From: Cupriavidus pauculus
GTDB lineage: Bacteria; Pseudomonadota; Gammaproteobacteria; Burkholderiales; Burkholderiaceae
Assembly (NCBI RefSeq): GCF_008693385.1
Contig: NZ_CP044065.1
Location: forward strand, 2,976,001 to 3,040,000
Reading direction: 5' to 3'
DNA length: 64,000 bases
Positions 1-9,081 of the stretch are shown piece after piece. Below the pieces are notes generated by a model that saw only the letters and a list, made by a program, of their open reading frames with translations, was not told where the DNA came from and did not search any database. The first letter of the stretch is position 1. Each line of letters opens with the position of its first letter. The translations under genes and the position numbers were made by a program.

Positions 1-1512
1 CGCAAGATTCCAGAACTCATTGGCCTCCAGCGGTCCTTTTGTACCCTTCTTAGGATTCTTCAGAAAGATGTTGCGCGCGGGAAGGTTCACTCCCTGGAGC
101 AGCGTGGACGTGCAGACCAAATACTTGATATGCCCCTCGTCAAAGTACTCTTCGACCGCTTTCGATATCGTCGTCGGTAGGCGTCCGTAGTGCACGCCGA
201 CACCCTTTCTTAGTACCTTTGCAAGCTTGAACTCTGGATGGATGTGCTCCGCAACGAAACTGGAGAGCTTTTCCAGCGGCGAATCAACGAAGTTCTCAAG
301 TTTAGGCAAGCCGTCAGCCAAATCTGAAGCAGCCTTGTCAGCAGTCGAAGGCGCCCACGCGTAGACAATGCTCTGCCCATCCTTCCCAAGTTCTAAGGCG
401 GCTGTCACGAGCCTATCGTCCTTGGCGGTGCTTCGCTCCGTTAGGATGCTACCGACGTTCAGATTGTCTTGGCCTTGCCGATGCAGCTGAACTGAGACCA
501 TCCGACTTGGTTTCCGGCCACTGCAAGTAACGAACAGAAGATTCTGACGTACTGGTCGAACGGCGCTCCGAACTGTCTGCACCTCTTTTGCTCCGAGCAA
601 AGGTGCGATGGTTCGCGCGTCTTTGGAACTTGGGGTGATGAACAGCATCTTGCTCTCGGGGTGCCGAGTAAGCGCGTCTTCTAGGCAACCAAGGAGCAGA
701 ATCCCTCTATCCGCGTCACCGATTTGCTGTGCCTCATCCACGATTACGACATCGAACTCAATCGTGGACTCGTTCAGAATGGTCTGTAGGCGCTCTTGCG
801 TAAGCACAAAGACCAGACTCTTCCCCGCATGCAAGTCGTCATGAACCTGCGGAACGCTGCTAACTACCACCCTGTCTGCCAGCGGCTTCAGGGCGTGAGT
901 GAGGCTGGCCTGCACCTCAAAAATGAGCGAACGAGAAGGTACTAGGTAGACAATGTTTCTGGTTGCCTGGGTGTTTGCCAGTTCATCCAGCAGGTACATC
1001 TGGACCAGAAAGGACTTTCCTGCGGAAGTAGGTGCGGACACATTCACGAACTGGTGTCCGTGCAGCCGCGACCAAACGTCCGCTTGGAAATCTGTGAAAA
1101 CAATCTCCCGCCCGAGCACATTGACCGTGTTCTGGTCGCGGCGGGCCGCTTCGCGGACCTTCAACGTCCACGGTAGCTCTTGCTCGATGAGTGGTCGGTC
1201 GGAGACATAATCACCGGCAGGAAAGTTGCCTGTCTCAGCCAGAATGTGGCGCCATACGCCGCGGAGCCTGGAATCTGCATCGCAAGCGACCAAGGAGTAC
1301 GCAATATCTTGAGCGAGACCCTGGTGCCTCGGCTCCGTCGAGCGCGCCAAAGCAATTGCTGCCTCACTCAACCTGGCTGCCCGAACCGTTTCTAAGCTAG
1401 ATTGACCGCCGACCAACGGAATCAGACTTTGCTTCTGCAGGTCCGCTAGCGCTTCCTGGAACAAGGGGCTGGACTCAATGCGCTCTGCTAGCCTGAAAGC
1501 GAATTCAGCCAT
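1..1512 (-). CDS. hamB: HamB, Hachiman SF2 helicase (3' part beyond the window)
   Basis: The frame is open for 504 codons from an ATG at 1512 to the window edge, so the C-terminus is missing. Superfamily 2 helicase motifs are visible: motif I SAPTSAGKSF at residues 159-168, motif II VIVDEAQ ending at residue 262, and a motif V-like TSTLLQGVNLPA at 469-479 as in Ski2-like helicases. An AGGAGG lies just upstream of the start, inside the end of the preceding gene, and the two genes overlap by 8 bases, so they are translationally coupled. The partner is HamA, and in known Hachiman systems HamB is a DNA helicase or sensor holding the HamA nuclease in check. GC content is lower than in the backbone genes. 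The helicase call is seen in the sequence; the HamB name rests on the HamA neighbour. Confidence 0.88.
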   Translation of the reverse strand, partial: MAEFAFRLAERIESSPLFQEALADLQKQSLIPLVGGQSSLETVRAARLSEAAIALARSTEPRHQGLAQDIAYSLVACDADSRLRGVWRHILAETGNFPAGDYVSDRPLIEQELPWTLKVREAARRDQNTVNVLGREIVFTDFQADVWSRLHGHQFVNVSAPTSAGKSFLVQMYLLDELANTQATRNIVYLVPSRSLIFEVQASLTHALKPLADRVVVSSVPQVHDDLHAGKSLVFVLTQERLQTILNESTIEFDVVIVDEAQQIGDADRGILLLGCLEDALTRHPESKMLFITPSSKDARTIAPLLGAKEVQTVRSAVRPVRQNLLFVTCSGRKPSRMVSVQLHRQGQDNLNVGSILTERSTAKDDRLVTAALELGKDGQSIVYAWAPSTADKAASDLADGLPKLENFVDSPLEKLSSFVAEHIHPEFKLAKVLRKGVGVHYGRLPTTISKAVEEYFDEGHIKYLVCTSTLLQGVNLPARNIFLKNPKKGTKGPLEANEFWNLA

Positions 1513-2479
1513 TCATCGCCTCCTGAAACTTGGCTCGAAACAAGTCCACTGATGGCACAGGGAAGATGAACAAATCGACGTTCTCAAGCTCAATCCCGTT
1601 GTGCTTGAGGTGGCTCCGAGCCGTACCGATTTTTTGATTCATCGCCCGCTTGTAGTAATTGAGGAACGTTTCCTCGACTTCGGCTAACGGCACGTCAGCG
1701 ACCTTCGCGTAAGCGTGATAGTCGAAGCCGACAAGTATCGCGAAGCGGTCAATTCGTCGATTGCCTTCCTCGGTCTCGAACGGGTTGAGGAAGCGCAGCA
1801 GGTATTCAATACCTTGCTCAGGGAAGTTTCCTAAGTCGTGGAAGTTCGACACCAAGTCGAGCTCGCGCTCCAGGCGCCCGCCCTTGTTTGTCACAAGGGC
1901 CGCCACGGACTCCGCCGCATCTTGCATGGCACTAGCGAACTGTTGATGCATCTTTGACTCTCCGAAATAGAGAATCAGTGCATCAGTTTTTTCGCACCAT
2001 CCCGCATGGAGACCATCAGCCCCATGGACCGGCATGTTAGTACTGGTCTTCAGCCGCATCTTCGAGACAATCAATGGGGCGCGGAGATAGTGCTCGATGA
2101 GCGCATACAGGAGCAGTTCTCCGGCTTCCCCGGAGCGGTCGTCCGCGTCGGGTGCCATGAAAAGGCTCCGGGCTTTCGCGGCGAGTTCTTCAACCGCGCC
2201 GGTCTCCAAGTCACCGGCTTCGTTGTCGAGACGCTTGGCTTTACGGCGGTCCGCCCGCGTTGCGCAGAACTTCGTGATCTCCTTAACCAACATCTTCGCC
2301 AACTCTTCCATTGTCGGTCGGCGGTCTTTGAAGACTGGATAAAGGAAATGCGCATTCACGCAAGGCAGAGTCGTAGACGTGAAGTCAACGCGTCTGATGC
2401 GTACATCGACGATGTGCGAATCGACAATGCTGCTTATTCTGCCCGCTCGGGACCCCGTCGGGAAAGGCTCATCTTGCAT
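1505..2479 (-). CDS. hamA: HamA, Hachiman DUF1837 nuclease subunit
   Basis: A 324-residue protein with the DUF1837/HamA pattern: GEAGELLLY at 117-125, VHGADG at 151-156, then a hydrophobic strand ending in GESK (E174, K176) with D166 upstream. This resembles a PD-(D/E)xK nuclease core. In characterised Hachiman systems HamA is the nuclease effector released by HamB on sensing damaged or phage DNA. The ATG at 2479 is preceded by AGAGGTGG about ten bases upstream. The stop overlaps the hamB start by 8 bases. The N-terminal 50 residues are less conserved in appearance, and M57 is an alternative start. The family call is strong by motif and by the helicase partner; activity is inferred. Confidence 0.88.
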   Translation of the reverse strand: MQDEPFPTGSRAGRISSIVDSHIVDVRIRRVDFTSTTLPCVNAHFLYPVFKDRRPTMEELAKMLVKEITKFCATRADRRKAKRLDNEAGDLETGAVEELAAKARSLFMAPDADDRSGEAGELLLYALIEHYLRAPLIVSKMRLKTSTNMPVHGADGLHAGWCEKTDALILYFGESKMHQQFASAMQDAAESVAALVTNKGGRLERELDLVSNFHDLGNFPEQGIEYLLRFLNPFETEEGNRRIDRFAILVGFDYHAYAKVADVPLAEVEETFLNYYKRAMNQKIGTARSHLKHNGIELENVDLFIFPVPSVDLFRAKFQEAMNG

Positions 2480-2612
2480 TAGGTAACACCACCTCTGAAC
2501 CGGCGCCAGACGACCCTACGCCCCCGGCACAACGAAACTTAGACCAGATGTAATTGATATTAATATCTTGATTGCCGCTCGAACGCAGTTTACATCGGCA
2601 TATTGTGCTGTG

Positions 2613-2638
2613 GAGTCTCCCCCCTTAGGAGGGGACTC
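2613..2638. other. imperfect GC hairpin between HEPN gene and hamA
   Basis: GAGTCtCCC and GGGGACTC can pair around a short CCTTAGGA loop, leaving one bulged T. It lies 9 bases past the stop of the minus-strand HEPN gene and before hamA. No T-tract follows on the minus strand, so it is at best a weak terminator or a processing hairpin. The rest of 2480-2646 shows nothing recognisable. Confidence 0.3.
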
Positions 2639-2646
2639 GTCACCGG

Positions 2647-3222
2647 CTAAGCCAATGCCCCGTGTACGCTTTGCCACCGTATCTCTTTGTAAGGTCCCCA
2701 ATGCATCTGTGATAGTTGTTCTGCCTCGCGAACCTGTAAAGCGAACTCGTCGAGTGTCATTTCGATGGACTGGTCCTCGCGGTCTTCCGACATGTCCCAA
2801 TCGAGTGGGACAAACACTAGCAGCGGTGCAGCGTCACTTATCCTGCCGGATTCGGTAAAACGGTGCTTCCCGGGCGCCGCCCATCTCCCGTGGGCATATT
2901 CATTTCGAAATGCCCTTGCTTTGTGAGCACGGCGAAACCATAGGTCCATCTCCTGCCATCCTTTCGAGTTGCTCGCTCCCCATGCTCGTTCCAACAGCTT
3001 CTCCAACGCCTTGAGCCGCTCCTCCAGCCGGGCGATTCGGGGTCTTAGCAGCTCTTGAATCTTCGCGTCCTCGGGGTGACCCCAGTAGCGAAGCTGTAGA
3101 CCCACATGCAGGTCGAGTCTCGCCACGGAATGAACGAGGCGACCTAACAGCATATGGAAGCGGTCTTCCATGGTCAGTTCTACATTACCTTGAGCCACTT
3201 CATTTCGGTCTACTGCTGGCAT
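2647..3222 (-). CDS. HEPN-motif protein beside Hachiman
   Basis: A 191-residue soluble protein, largely helical in appearance, with a charged coiled-coil-like stretch at about 55-82 (LEERLKALEKLLERA). The key feature is FRNEYAHG at 105-112, which fits the RNxxxH motif (R106, N107, H111) of HEPN ribonucleases such as those in Abi and toxin systems. No signal peptide or membrane segment is seen. It is on the same strand as hamA-hamB, 167 bases upstream, so it could be co-transcribed, but HEPN is not a standard Hachiman component. It may be a separate toxin without a visible antitoxin, or a passenger. The ATG at 3222 has only a weak AGAGA upstream; M18 is another possible start. Nuclease function is inferred from the motif alone. 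Confidence 0.6.
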   Translation of the reverse strand: MPAVDRNEVAQGNVELTMEDRFHMLLGRLVHSVARLDLHVGLQLRYWGHPEDAKIQELLRPRIARLEERLKALEKLLERAWGASNSKGWQEMDLWFRRAHKARAFRNEYAHGRWAAPGKHRFTESGRISDAAPLLVFVPLDWDMSEDREDQSIEMTLDEFALQVREAEQLSQMHWGPYKEIRWQSVHGALA

Positions 3223-3547
3223 TTGATTTTTCTCTGCGTACCTGCTTTTTGATATTGCGCTGCATCAAGAATCACGTCCAGCCTCTTCTGCGCATCGGAC
3301 CTGTCGTTTCACGGTAACAACTGCCTATTTCCCGACTAGTTTCCGTACTTCTTCGGTGCTACGTTGGCAATCACATCGCACGCCTCACTAGCATGGCGGA
3401 CATCACCCAAGTGGGTCGTCGCCGATATTCATCGCCAGCGCAGAACTGCGATATCTCAGTAGCAGTTGAACAGCTACTAAGCCCCCGCGTTATGAAGCAT
3501 TGTTCACGCGGCAAAAGAATACTCACAAAGCGAAGGGATAGGGACCG
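3223..3547. other. divergent intergenic region in the island
   Basis: This 325-base gap separates the minus-strand HEPN gene from the plus-strand MBL gene, so it should carry both promoters. A weak plus-strand candidate is TTGAAC at 3466 with TATGAA at 3491, spaced 19 bases apart. AGGGA sits about ten bases before the MBL start at 3548. I see no clear operator, repeat or RNA. A plus-strand reading frame starting at 3393 overlaps the MBL gene out of frame and looks like chance. Confidence 0.5.
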
Positions 3548-4618
3548 ATGTTTGATTTCTATGAAGTCGACTTCCTACCGGTGGAAACGAGTAAAAGCGG
3601 AGACGCAATTGCCATTCGCTACCGTATCGGCGGGATTACTGGCGTCCACGTGGTTGATGGAGGCTATCTCGAAACAGGGGAAGCCATCGTCGAACACCTC
3701 AGGACCCACTACGGCACCACCCATATTGACAACGTCGTGCTCACGCACCCTGACCAAGACCATGCCAATGGGCTTCGTAAGGTGCTTGAGTCGTGCACTG
3801 TCGACACGCTCTGGATAAATCGTCCTTGGCTCTATGCTGAAGCGCTCATAGACCGCTTCGAGACCTATGAGTCGGTCGACGCGCTGCGCAGGAAGCTACG
3901 GTCCATCTACTCAGCAACCGCCGCGCTCGAGGACCTTGCCACCGAGAAGGGTATCCCCATGAAGAGTCCCCTTCAAGGCGCCGAAATTGGCCCCTTCGTG
4001 GTTCTTGCTCCCTCCATACAACGCTATGCGGACCTCATTGTCGCGTCAGAAAAGACGCCCGAGGCCGCTGAGGACAGCGCGTTCAACAGCTTGTTAGAGG
4101 AGCTTCGGAAGGCAATGAAGACGGCCTCAAATCTGGTCAAGGCGGCGTGGGGTGCTGAGACGTTTCCTGCCGATGGGACGAGCAGCGAGAACGAGATGAG
4201 CGTCGTCCAGTACGCGCTTATTAATAATCGTCGAATTCTCCTCACTGGGGATGCGGGGAGGGAAGCATTGGCGGAGGCTGCTGACTACGCGCCGTTCGTC
4301 GGCTTGGCGCTGCCAGGAATTGACGACTTCCAGGTGCCGCATCACGGAGGCCGACACAACGTCGACACTGCAATCTTGGACCGATTGCTCGGCCAGCGCC
4401 TTCCCGAGATTCCGCAGGAAACCTCGTGGCGCGCCGTATGCAGCTCAGCGAAAGCGGACGAAGACCACCCACGCAAGTCCGTAAAGCGCGCGATGATGCA
4501 TCGCGGAGCCTGGTTTGGGGCAACAGAGGGCAATGGAATCTTGCTCGCGCATGGCATCAGCCGAGCAGGATGGACAGGCATGGCACAAGCAGACTACCCC
4601 ACAGAGCAAGAGGACTGA
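3548..4618 (+). CDS. ComEC/Rec2-type metallo-beta-lactamase-fold hydrolase
   Basis: A 356-residue protein with a metallo-beta-lactamase fold: THPDQDH at 66-72 (HxDxDH zinc motif), LLTGDAG at 231-237 with the bridging Asp D235, and QVPHHGG at 262-268. The C-terminal SSAKADEDHPRKSV segment (299-312) resembles the S-x-G/HP end of the ComEC hydrolase domain. Unlike ComEC it has no membrane helices; these may instead be supplied by the next gene, whose ATG follows 5 bases after this stop. Family members hydrolyse phosphodiesters, including nucleic acids. It sits in a defence island divergent to Hachiman, which suggests an effector or signal-degrading role, but the substrate cannot be read from the sequence. 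Confidence 0.8.
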   Translation: MFDFYEVDFLPVETSKSGDAIAIRYRIGGITGVHVVDGGYLETGEAIVEHLRTHYGTTHIDNVVLTHPDQDHANGLRKVLESCTVDTLWINRPWLYAEALIDRFETYESVDALRRKLRSIYSATAALEDLATEKGIPMKSPLQGAEIGPFVVLAPSIQRYADLIVASEKTPEAAEDSAFNSLLEELRKAMKTASNLVKAAWGAETFPADGTSSENEMSVVQYALINNRRILLTGDAGREALAEAADYAPFVGLALPGIDDFQVPHHGGRHNVDTAILDRLLGQRLPEIPQETSWRAVCSSAKADEDHPRKSVKRAMMHRGAWFGATEGNGILLAHGISRAGWTGMAQADYPTEQED

Positions 4619-4623
4619 CTGCT

Positions 4624-5412
4624 ATGGCGCTCAACGGGCTTCTTGAGTTGGTCCGCGACCCATACCAGCAGAAGGCCAGGGTCTTCCCCGGCCTTCTCAC
4701 CGCGCTTCCCATTCTCGTGCCACTTCTATGGATTCTCGGTCCGAAGAATCCAATTTTGACCGCCTTGTTGGGCCTCGTGACGTCCTGCGGAGCAATCTAC
4801 GGCTTGGCGAGCGTTGCGCGCGGCCTCGGAAAACGTCTGGAAGGGCGACTCGTGGCCAAATGGGGCGGCCTACCAACGACCATCATCTTGCGCCACCGGG
4901 ACCGTCATTTGGACGACTACTCAAAGGCGCGATACCGCAGCGTAATTGAAGCGAAGTTAGGAGTGAAACTGCCAACAGTTGACGAGGAAAACGCGGAACC
5001 AGATGTCGCTGACCAAATGTATGACGGCGTAACGCGACACGTCCGCGAACTGACGCGAGGCAAAGAGCACGCGTTACTGCTCAAGGAAAACATCGCATAT
5101 GGGTTCCACCGGAACATGCTGGCGATGAAGCCTCTGGGTGTCATCACCAGCCTCGTCGGTATGCTGTTCGGGGTCATGATAAGTGGGATGGTCCAGCTCT
5201 CGCCCTTCCAGATTCACGCGGACAAAGTTGCGAGCCCAGGCGCTGCTGGCGGCATCACTCTGGTTGTGTCCATTGTGGTTTTCGCCTCATGGATGTATTT
5301 CACCGAAGACCACGTGAAGCGCATTGCGTACACGTACGCGGAACGGCTTTTTGAATCTCTTACCGTCATCAAGCAGCAGCGCCGAGGTAAGGCTACGACT
5401 AGCGCTGTCTAG
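4624..5412 (+). CDS. four-helix membrane protein paired with MBL hydrolase
   Basis: A 262-residue protein I do not recognise. It has two N-terminal membrane segments (about 22-39 and 43-62), a soluble middle of about 105 residues rich in charge, and two more helices (about 171-190 and 208-226). The pattern resembles two hairpins flanking a cytosolic domain. The ATG at 4624 is preferred over upstream in-frame starts because GAGGA lies nine bases upstream and the longer form would overlap the MBL gene by about 190 bases. The MBL stop at 4618 is 5 bases away, so the pair is an operon. Membrane effectors and ComEC-like hydrolases recur in defence islands, but I cannot name this pair. It ends 237 bases before the glmS stop. 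Confidence 0.7.
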   Translation: MALNGLLELVRDPYQQKARVFPGLLTALPILVPLLWILGPKNPILTALLGLVTSCGAIYGLASVARGLGKRLEGRLVAKWGGLPTTIILRHRDRHLDDYSKARYRSVIEAKLGVKLPTVDEENAEPDVADQMYDGVTRHVRELTRGKEHALLLKENIAYGFHRNMLAMKPLGVITSLVGMLFGVMISGMVQLSPFQIHADKVASPGAAGGITLVVSIVVFASWMYFTEDHVKRIAYTYAERLFESLTVIKQQRRGKATTSAV

Positions 5413-5520
5413 GCGGCTATTTCGTTCCGGTGCAGGGAACGCCACGGCCGACATCGCGCATCTCGGCCACGCCTCCGAAAAGCGCGAAAACGCCGCCGAT
5501 GAAAAGCGCCGAAATCAGCA

Positions 5521-5618
5521 CTTTAATTAGTTAGTCCGACACTTCAAGTCTTTGAATCAGCGGGGATTTCTGGAAATGTCGGACTAACTTTCTTAGGCGT
5601 CGGACTAACTAATCAAAG
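5521..5618. repeat. GTCGGACTAAC repeat cluster at island edge
   Basis: Three copies of one motif lie between the island and glmS. CTTTAATTAGTTAGTCCGAC (5521-5540) is matched in reverse complement by 5599-5618 with one mismatch, giving 20-base arms 58 bases apart. A third, shorter copy TGTCGGACTAAC is at 5577-5588, in the same direction as the 5599 copy and 21 bases from it. Two copies carry TGT or ACA at the outer edge (5577 and 5539-5541), as Tn7-superfamily ends do. The spacing resembles TnsB-type binding sites. No intact end sits at the canonical position about 25 bases past the glmS stop, and no transposase is in view, so the role is inferred. The preceding 5413-5520 stretch holds nothing else I recognise. 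Confidence 0.65.
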
Positions 5619-5649
5619 TCACTAGCGAAACGCTTACTGCAAGACGGCG

Positions 5650-7488
5650 TTACTCCACCGTCACCGACTTCGCCAGATTCCGCGGCTTGTCCACATCCGT
5701 GCCACGTGCGCATGCCGTGTGATACGCCAGCAATTGCAGCGGCACCACGTGCAGGATCGGCGACAGCGCGCCGTAGTGTTCGGGCATGCGGATGACCTGG
5801 ATGCCGTCCGACGACTGGATATGCGTATCCGAGTCGGCGAAGACATACAGGCGGCCGCCGCGTGCGCGGACTTCCTGGATGTTGGACTTCAGCTTCTCCA
5901 GCAGCGCATCGTTCGGCGCCACCGTGACCACGGGCATGGCCTCCGTGACGAGCGCCAGCGGACCGTGCTTCAGTTCGCCCGCCGGGTACGCTTCGGCGTG
6001 GATATACGAGATTTCCTTGAGCTTCAGCGCGCCTTCCAGCGCGATCGGGTAGTGCAGGCCACGCCCGAGGAACAGCGCGTTCTCGCGGCGAGCGAAGTCT
6101 TCCGACCAGGCAATGATCTGCGGCTCCAGGGCCAGCACGCCGTGCAGCGCCGCCGGCAGGTGGCGCAGGTTCGTCAGCGCCCTGGCTTCGTCGTCGCCGC
6201 TCAGGTAACCGCGTACCTTCGCCAGCGCGAGCGTCAGCATGTACAGCGCCGCCAGTTGCGTGGTGAACGCCTTGGTCGATGCCACGCCGATCTCGGTGCC
6301 CGCGCGCGTCAGGAAGCGCAGTTCGGTCTCGCGCACCATCGCGCTCGTCGCGACGTTGCAGACCGCGAGCGTATGCGTATGGCCCAGCGAGCGCGCATGG
6401 CGCAGCGCGGCCATCGTGTCGGCGGTCTCGCCCGACTGCGAAATCACGACCACAAGCGCGCGCGGATTCGGCACCGTGTCGCGATAGCGGTATTCGCTGG
6501 CGACCTCGACCTGCGTCGGGATCTTCGCGATCGACTCGAGCCAGTACTTGGCCGTGCAGCCCGAGTAGTAGCTCGTGCCGCAGGCGAGAATCAGGATGCT
6601 GTCGATGCCGGCGAACACCGCCTCGGCGCCCTCCCCGAACATCTCCGGCGTGATCGCGTCCACACCCTCGAGCGTGTCGCCGAGCGCGCGCGGCTGCTCG
6701 AAGATTTCCTTCTGCATGAAGTGGCGGAACGGCCCAAGCTCCACCGCCGCGGCGTGGGCTTCCACCACACGCACTTCACGCTCGACCACATGGTCCGACC
6801 CATCGCGGATGACCACGCCATCGAGCGAGATCTCGGCGACGTCGCCCTCTTCCAGATAGACGATACGGTTCGCGGTACCGGCCACGGCCAGCGCGTCCGA
6901 GGCGAGGAACGCCTCGTTGTCGCCCAGTGCCACGACCAGCGGCGAACCCGCGCGCGCGCCAACCACGCGCTGCGGCTGGTCCTTGGCGATCACGGCAATC
7001 GCATACGCGCCATGCAGGCGCTTGGTCACCACACGCACCGAGGCGTAGAGGTCGCCGCGCGTCGCGCTGCTCGGATACGTGTAGGCCTGATGGATCAGGT
7101 GGGCCACCACTTCGGTATCGGTCTGCGACTCGAAACCGTAGCCCGCGGCACGCAGTTCTTCGCGCAGCGGCTCATAGTTCTCGATGATGCCGTTGTGCAC
7201 TAGCGCGATGGTCTCGTCCGAGAAATGCGGGTGGGCATTCAGCGTATCGGGCTTGCCGTGCGTGGCCCAGCGCGTATGCGCGATGCCCGTCATGCCGGCG
7301 AGGCCCGACGATTGCGTCTGCGTGTCGAGATCGGCCACGCGCGACACGGTACGCGCGCGTTCCAGCATCTCGTCGCGCACGATGGCCACGCCACACGAGT
7401 CATATCCACGATACTCGAGGCGCCGCAGGCCCTCGATCATGACCGGTACGATATTGCGGGTAGAAACCGCGCCGACAATGCCACACAT
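5650..7488 (-). CDS. glmS: glutamine-fructose-6-phosphate aminotransferase (isomerizing)
   Basis: GlmS makes glucosamine-6-phosphate from fructose-6-phosphate and glutamine, the first step to UDP-GlcNAc. The start is the ATG at 7488, giving CGIVGAV with the catalytic Cys2 exposed after Met removal; an open frame extends far upstream but is noise. The length of 612 residues is normal. The N-terminal class II glutaminase domain is followed by two SIS sugar-isomerase domains and the invariant [13 protein letters not shown] tail. A GGGGG stretch lies upstream of the start. It follows glmU by 29 bases, so they form an operon. Its 3' end is the attTn7-type target, and the defence island begins within about 130 bases of the stop. 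Confidence 0.98.
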   Translation of the reverse strand: MCGIVGAVSTRNIVPVMIEGLRRLEYRGYDSCGVAIVRDEMLERARTVSRVADLDTQTQSSGLAGMTGIAHTRWATHGKPDTLNAHPHFSDETIALVHNGIIENYEPLREELRAAGYGFESQTDTEVVAHLIHQAYTYPSSATRGDLYASVRVVTKRLHGAYAIAVIAKDQPQRVVGARAGSPLVVALGDNEAFLASDALAVAGTANRIVYLEEGDVAEISLDGVVIRDGSDHVVEREVRVVEAHAAAVELGPFRHFMQKEIFEQPRALGDTLEGVDAITPEMFGEGAEAVFAGIDSILILACGTSYYSGCTAKYWLESIAKIPTQVEVASEYRYRDTVPNPRALVVVISQSGETADTMAALRHARSLGHTHTLAVCNVATSAMVRETELRFLTRAGTEIGVASTKAFTTQLAALYMLTLALAKVRGYLSGDDEARALTNLRHLPAALHGVLALEPQIIAWSEDFARRENALFLGRGLHYPIALEGALKLKEISYIHAEAYPAGELKHGPLALVTEAMPVVTVAPNDALLEKLKSNIQEVRARGGRLYVFADSDTHIQSSDGIQVIRMPEHYGALSPILHVVPLQLLAYHTACARGTDVDKPRNLAKSVTVE

Positions 7489-7517
7489 TTTTAAACCCCC
7501 GATGAATTTTGCTTGCT

Positions 7518-8882
7518 TTACTTCTTGGCCGGCTTGACCGGACGCGTCCAGCCCTCCAGGGTCATCTGCTTCGCGCGCGACAGCGTCAGCTTGCCCTCGG
7601 GCGCTTCCTTGGTCAGCGTCGTGCCTGCGCCGATCGTCGCGCCACGCCGCACCGTCACCGGCGCCACGAGCTGCGTGTCCGAACCGATGAACACGTCGTC
7701 CTCGATCACCGTGCGCAGCTTGTTCGCGCCATCGTAATTGCAGGTGATGGTGCCCGCGCCGATATTGACGCGCTGCCCCACCGTCGAGTCCCCCACGTAG
7801 GCGAGATGATTCGCCTTGCTGTGGTGACTGATCTGGCTGTTCTTGACCTCGACGAAGTTGCCGATATGCACGTCCTCGCCGAGTTCCGTACCCGGGCGCA
7901 GGCGCGCATACGGACCGATGCGTCCGTCCGGCCCGATTGTTGCTTCGTCGATATGGCAGAAAGGTTGCAGACGCGAACCCTTGCCGATCTTCGCATGACG
8001 AATCACGCAATGCGCGCCGATATGAACACCGTCTTCCAGATGCACGATGCCTTCGAACACGCAGCCGACATCGATCGTCACATCGCGGCCGCACGTCAGC
8101 TCGCCACGCACGTCGATCCGCGCGGGGTCGAGCAGCGTCACGCCGCTCTCGAGCAGCTTCTGCGCGATGTTGCGCTGATGGATGCGTTCGATCTCGGCAA
8201 GCTGGACCTTGCTGTTGACGCCCAGCGTCTCCCACAGCGCGGCCGGCTGTGCCGACACGACTTCCACGCCGTCCTGCACGGCGCGCTCGATGGTATCGGT
8301 CAGGTAGTACTCACCCTGCGCGTTGTCGTTGCGCAGCGTGGAGAGCCATGTGCGCAGACGCGCGGTGGGGCATACGATGATGCCGGTATTGATCTCGCGG
8401 ATCGCGCGTTCGTCGTCGCTCGCGTCCTTCTGCTCGACGATGCGCGTGATGCTGCCCGCCGCGTTCCGTACGATGCGGCCGTATCCGGTAGGATCGGACA
8501 TCTCGACCGTCAGCACGCCCAGGCGTTCGGTGCCCGCGGCATCGAGCAGCGCCTTGAGCGTCGCGGCGCTCGTGAGCGGCACATCGCCGTACAGCACCAG
8601 CGTCGGCTGGCTGTCGTCGATCAGCGGCAGCGCCTGCATGACCGCATGGCCCGTGCCGAGCTGCTGGGCCTGTTCGGCAAACTGGACGTCACTGGCGCCG
8701 ACGGCCGCGCGAACCTGCTCGGCACCGTGGCCCACGACGACGACGAGCTTGCCCGGCGAAAGCGTGCGCGCGGTCGCAATGACGTGAGCCAGCATGGGCT
8801 GGCCTGCAACCGGATGAAGTACCTTGGGCAGCGCCGAGTTCATGCGCTTTCCCATGCCCGCGGCAAGAATGACGATATTCAC
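7518..8882 (-). CDS. glmU: bifunctional UDP-GlcNAc pyrophosphorylase / GlcN-1-P acetyltransferase
   Basis: GlmU acetylates glucosamine-1-phosphate and then uridylates it to UDP-GlcNAc for peptidoglycan and lipopolysaccharide. The N-terminal nucleotidyltransferase signature [19 protein letters not shown] is at about 6-24. The C-terminal half is a left-handed beta-helix of hexapeptide repeats, with the acetyltransferase His in the HLAYVGD stretch. The length of 454 residues is typical. The start codon is GTG at 8882, with AGGA seven bases upstream. It is the first gene of glmU-glmS. The lipoprotein gene diverges about 200 bases away. Confidence 0.97.
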   Translation of the reverse strand: MNIVILAAGMGKRMNSALPKVLHPVAGQPMLAHVIATARTLSPGKLVVVVGHGAEQVRAAVGASDVQFAEQAQQLGTGHAVMQALPLIDDSQPTLVLYGDVPLTSAATLKALLDAAGTERLGVLTVEMSDPTGYGRIVRNAAGSITRIVEQKDASDDERAIREINTGIIVCPTARLRTWLSTLRNDNAQGEYYLTDTIERAVQDGVEVVSAQPAALWETLGVNSKVQLAEIERIHQRNIAQKLLESGVTLLDPARIDVRGELTCGRDVTIDVGCVFEGIVHLEDGVHIGAHCVIRHAKIGKGSRLQPFCHIDEATIGPDGRIGPYARLRPGTELGEDVHIGNFVEVKNSQISHHSKANHLAYVGDSTVGQRVNIGAGTITCNYDGANKLRTVIEDDVFIGSDTQLVAPVTVRRGATIGAGTTLTKEAPEGKLTLSRAKQMTLEGWTRPVKPAKK

Positions 8883-9081
8883 AAGGAGGTCCTAAGTGAG
8901 TGTGTCCGGAGAGAAACTTGAAAATCCGCGCCACGGATCGTTTCACCATCCAATGCGGCGAAATCGTTGTCAGGACTGGGTTGCGGGACGTTCTGCGACC
9001 CCAGTAAACATGCGCGCCGATTCTAGCATGGCGGGTTATGCCCGACGCCCCGTGGTTTCCGATTCTCACAAAACGCAACAT

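Noticed and set aside
3393..3818. Plus-strand 141-codon frame overlapping the MBL gene start
   Set aside because: It overlaps the MBL gene out of frame, has Ser/Arg-rich composition and no ribosome site.
5527..5618. Intrinsic terminator for the island membrane gene and glmS
   Set aside because: The inverted arms are 58 bases apart with no T-tract, unlike a terminator.
5719..7203. 494-codon plus-strand open frame opposite glmS
   Set aside because: It is a shadow frame of a conserved gene with no ribosome site of note.
8896..9081. GTG start with AGGAGGT that would extend the lipoprotein by 62 codons
   Set aside because: The signal peptide and lipobox must be N-terminal; the Shine-Dalgarno match is the complement of the glmU leader.
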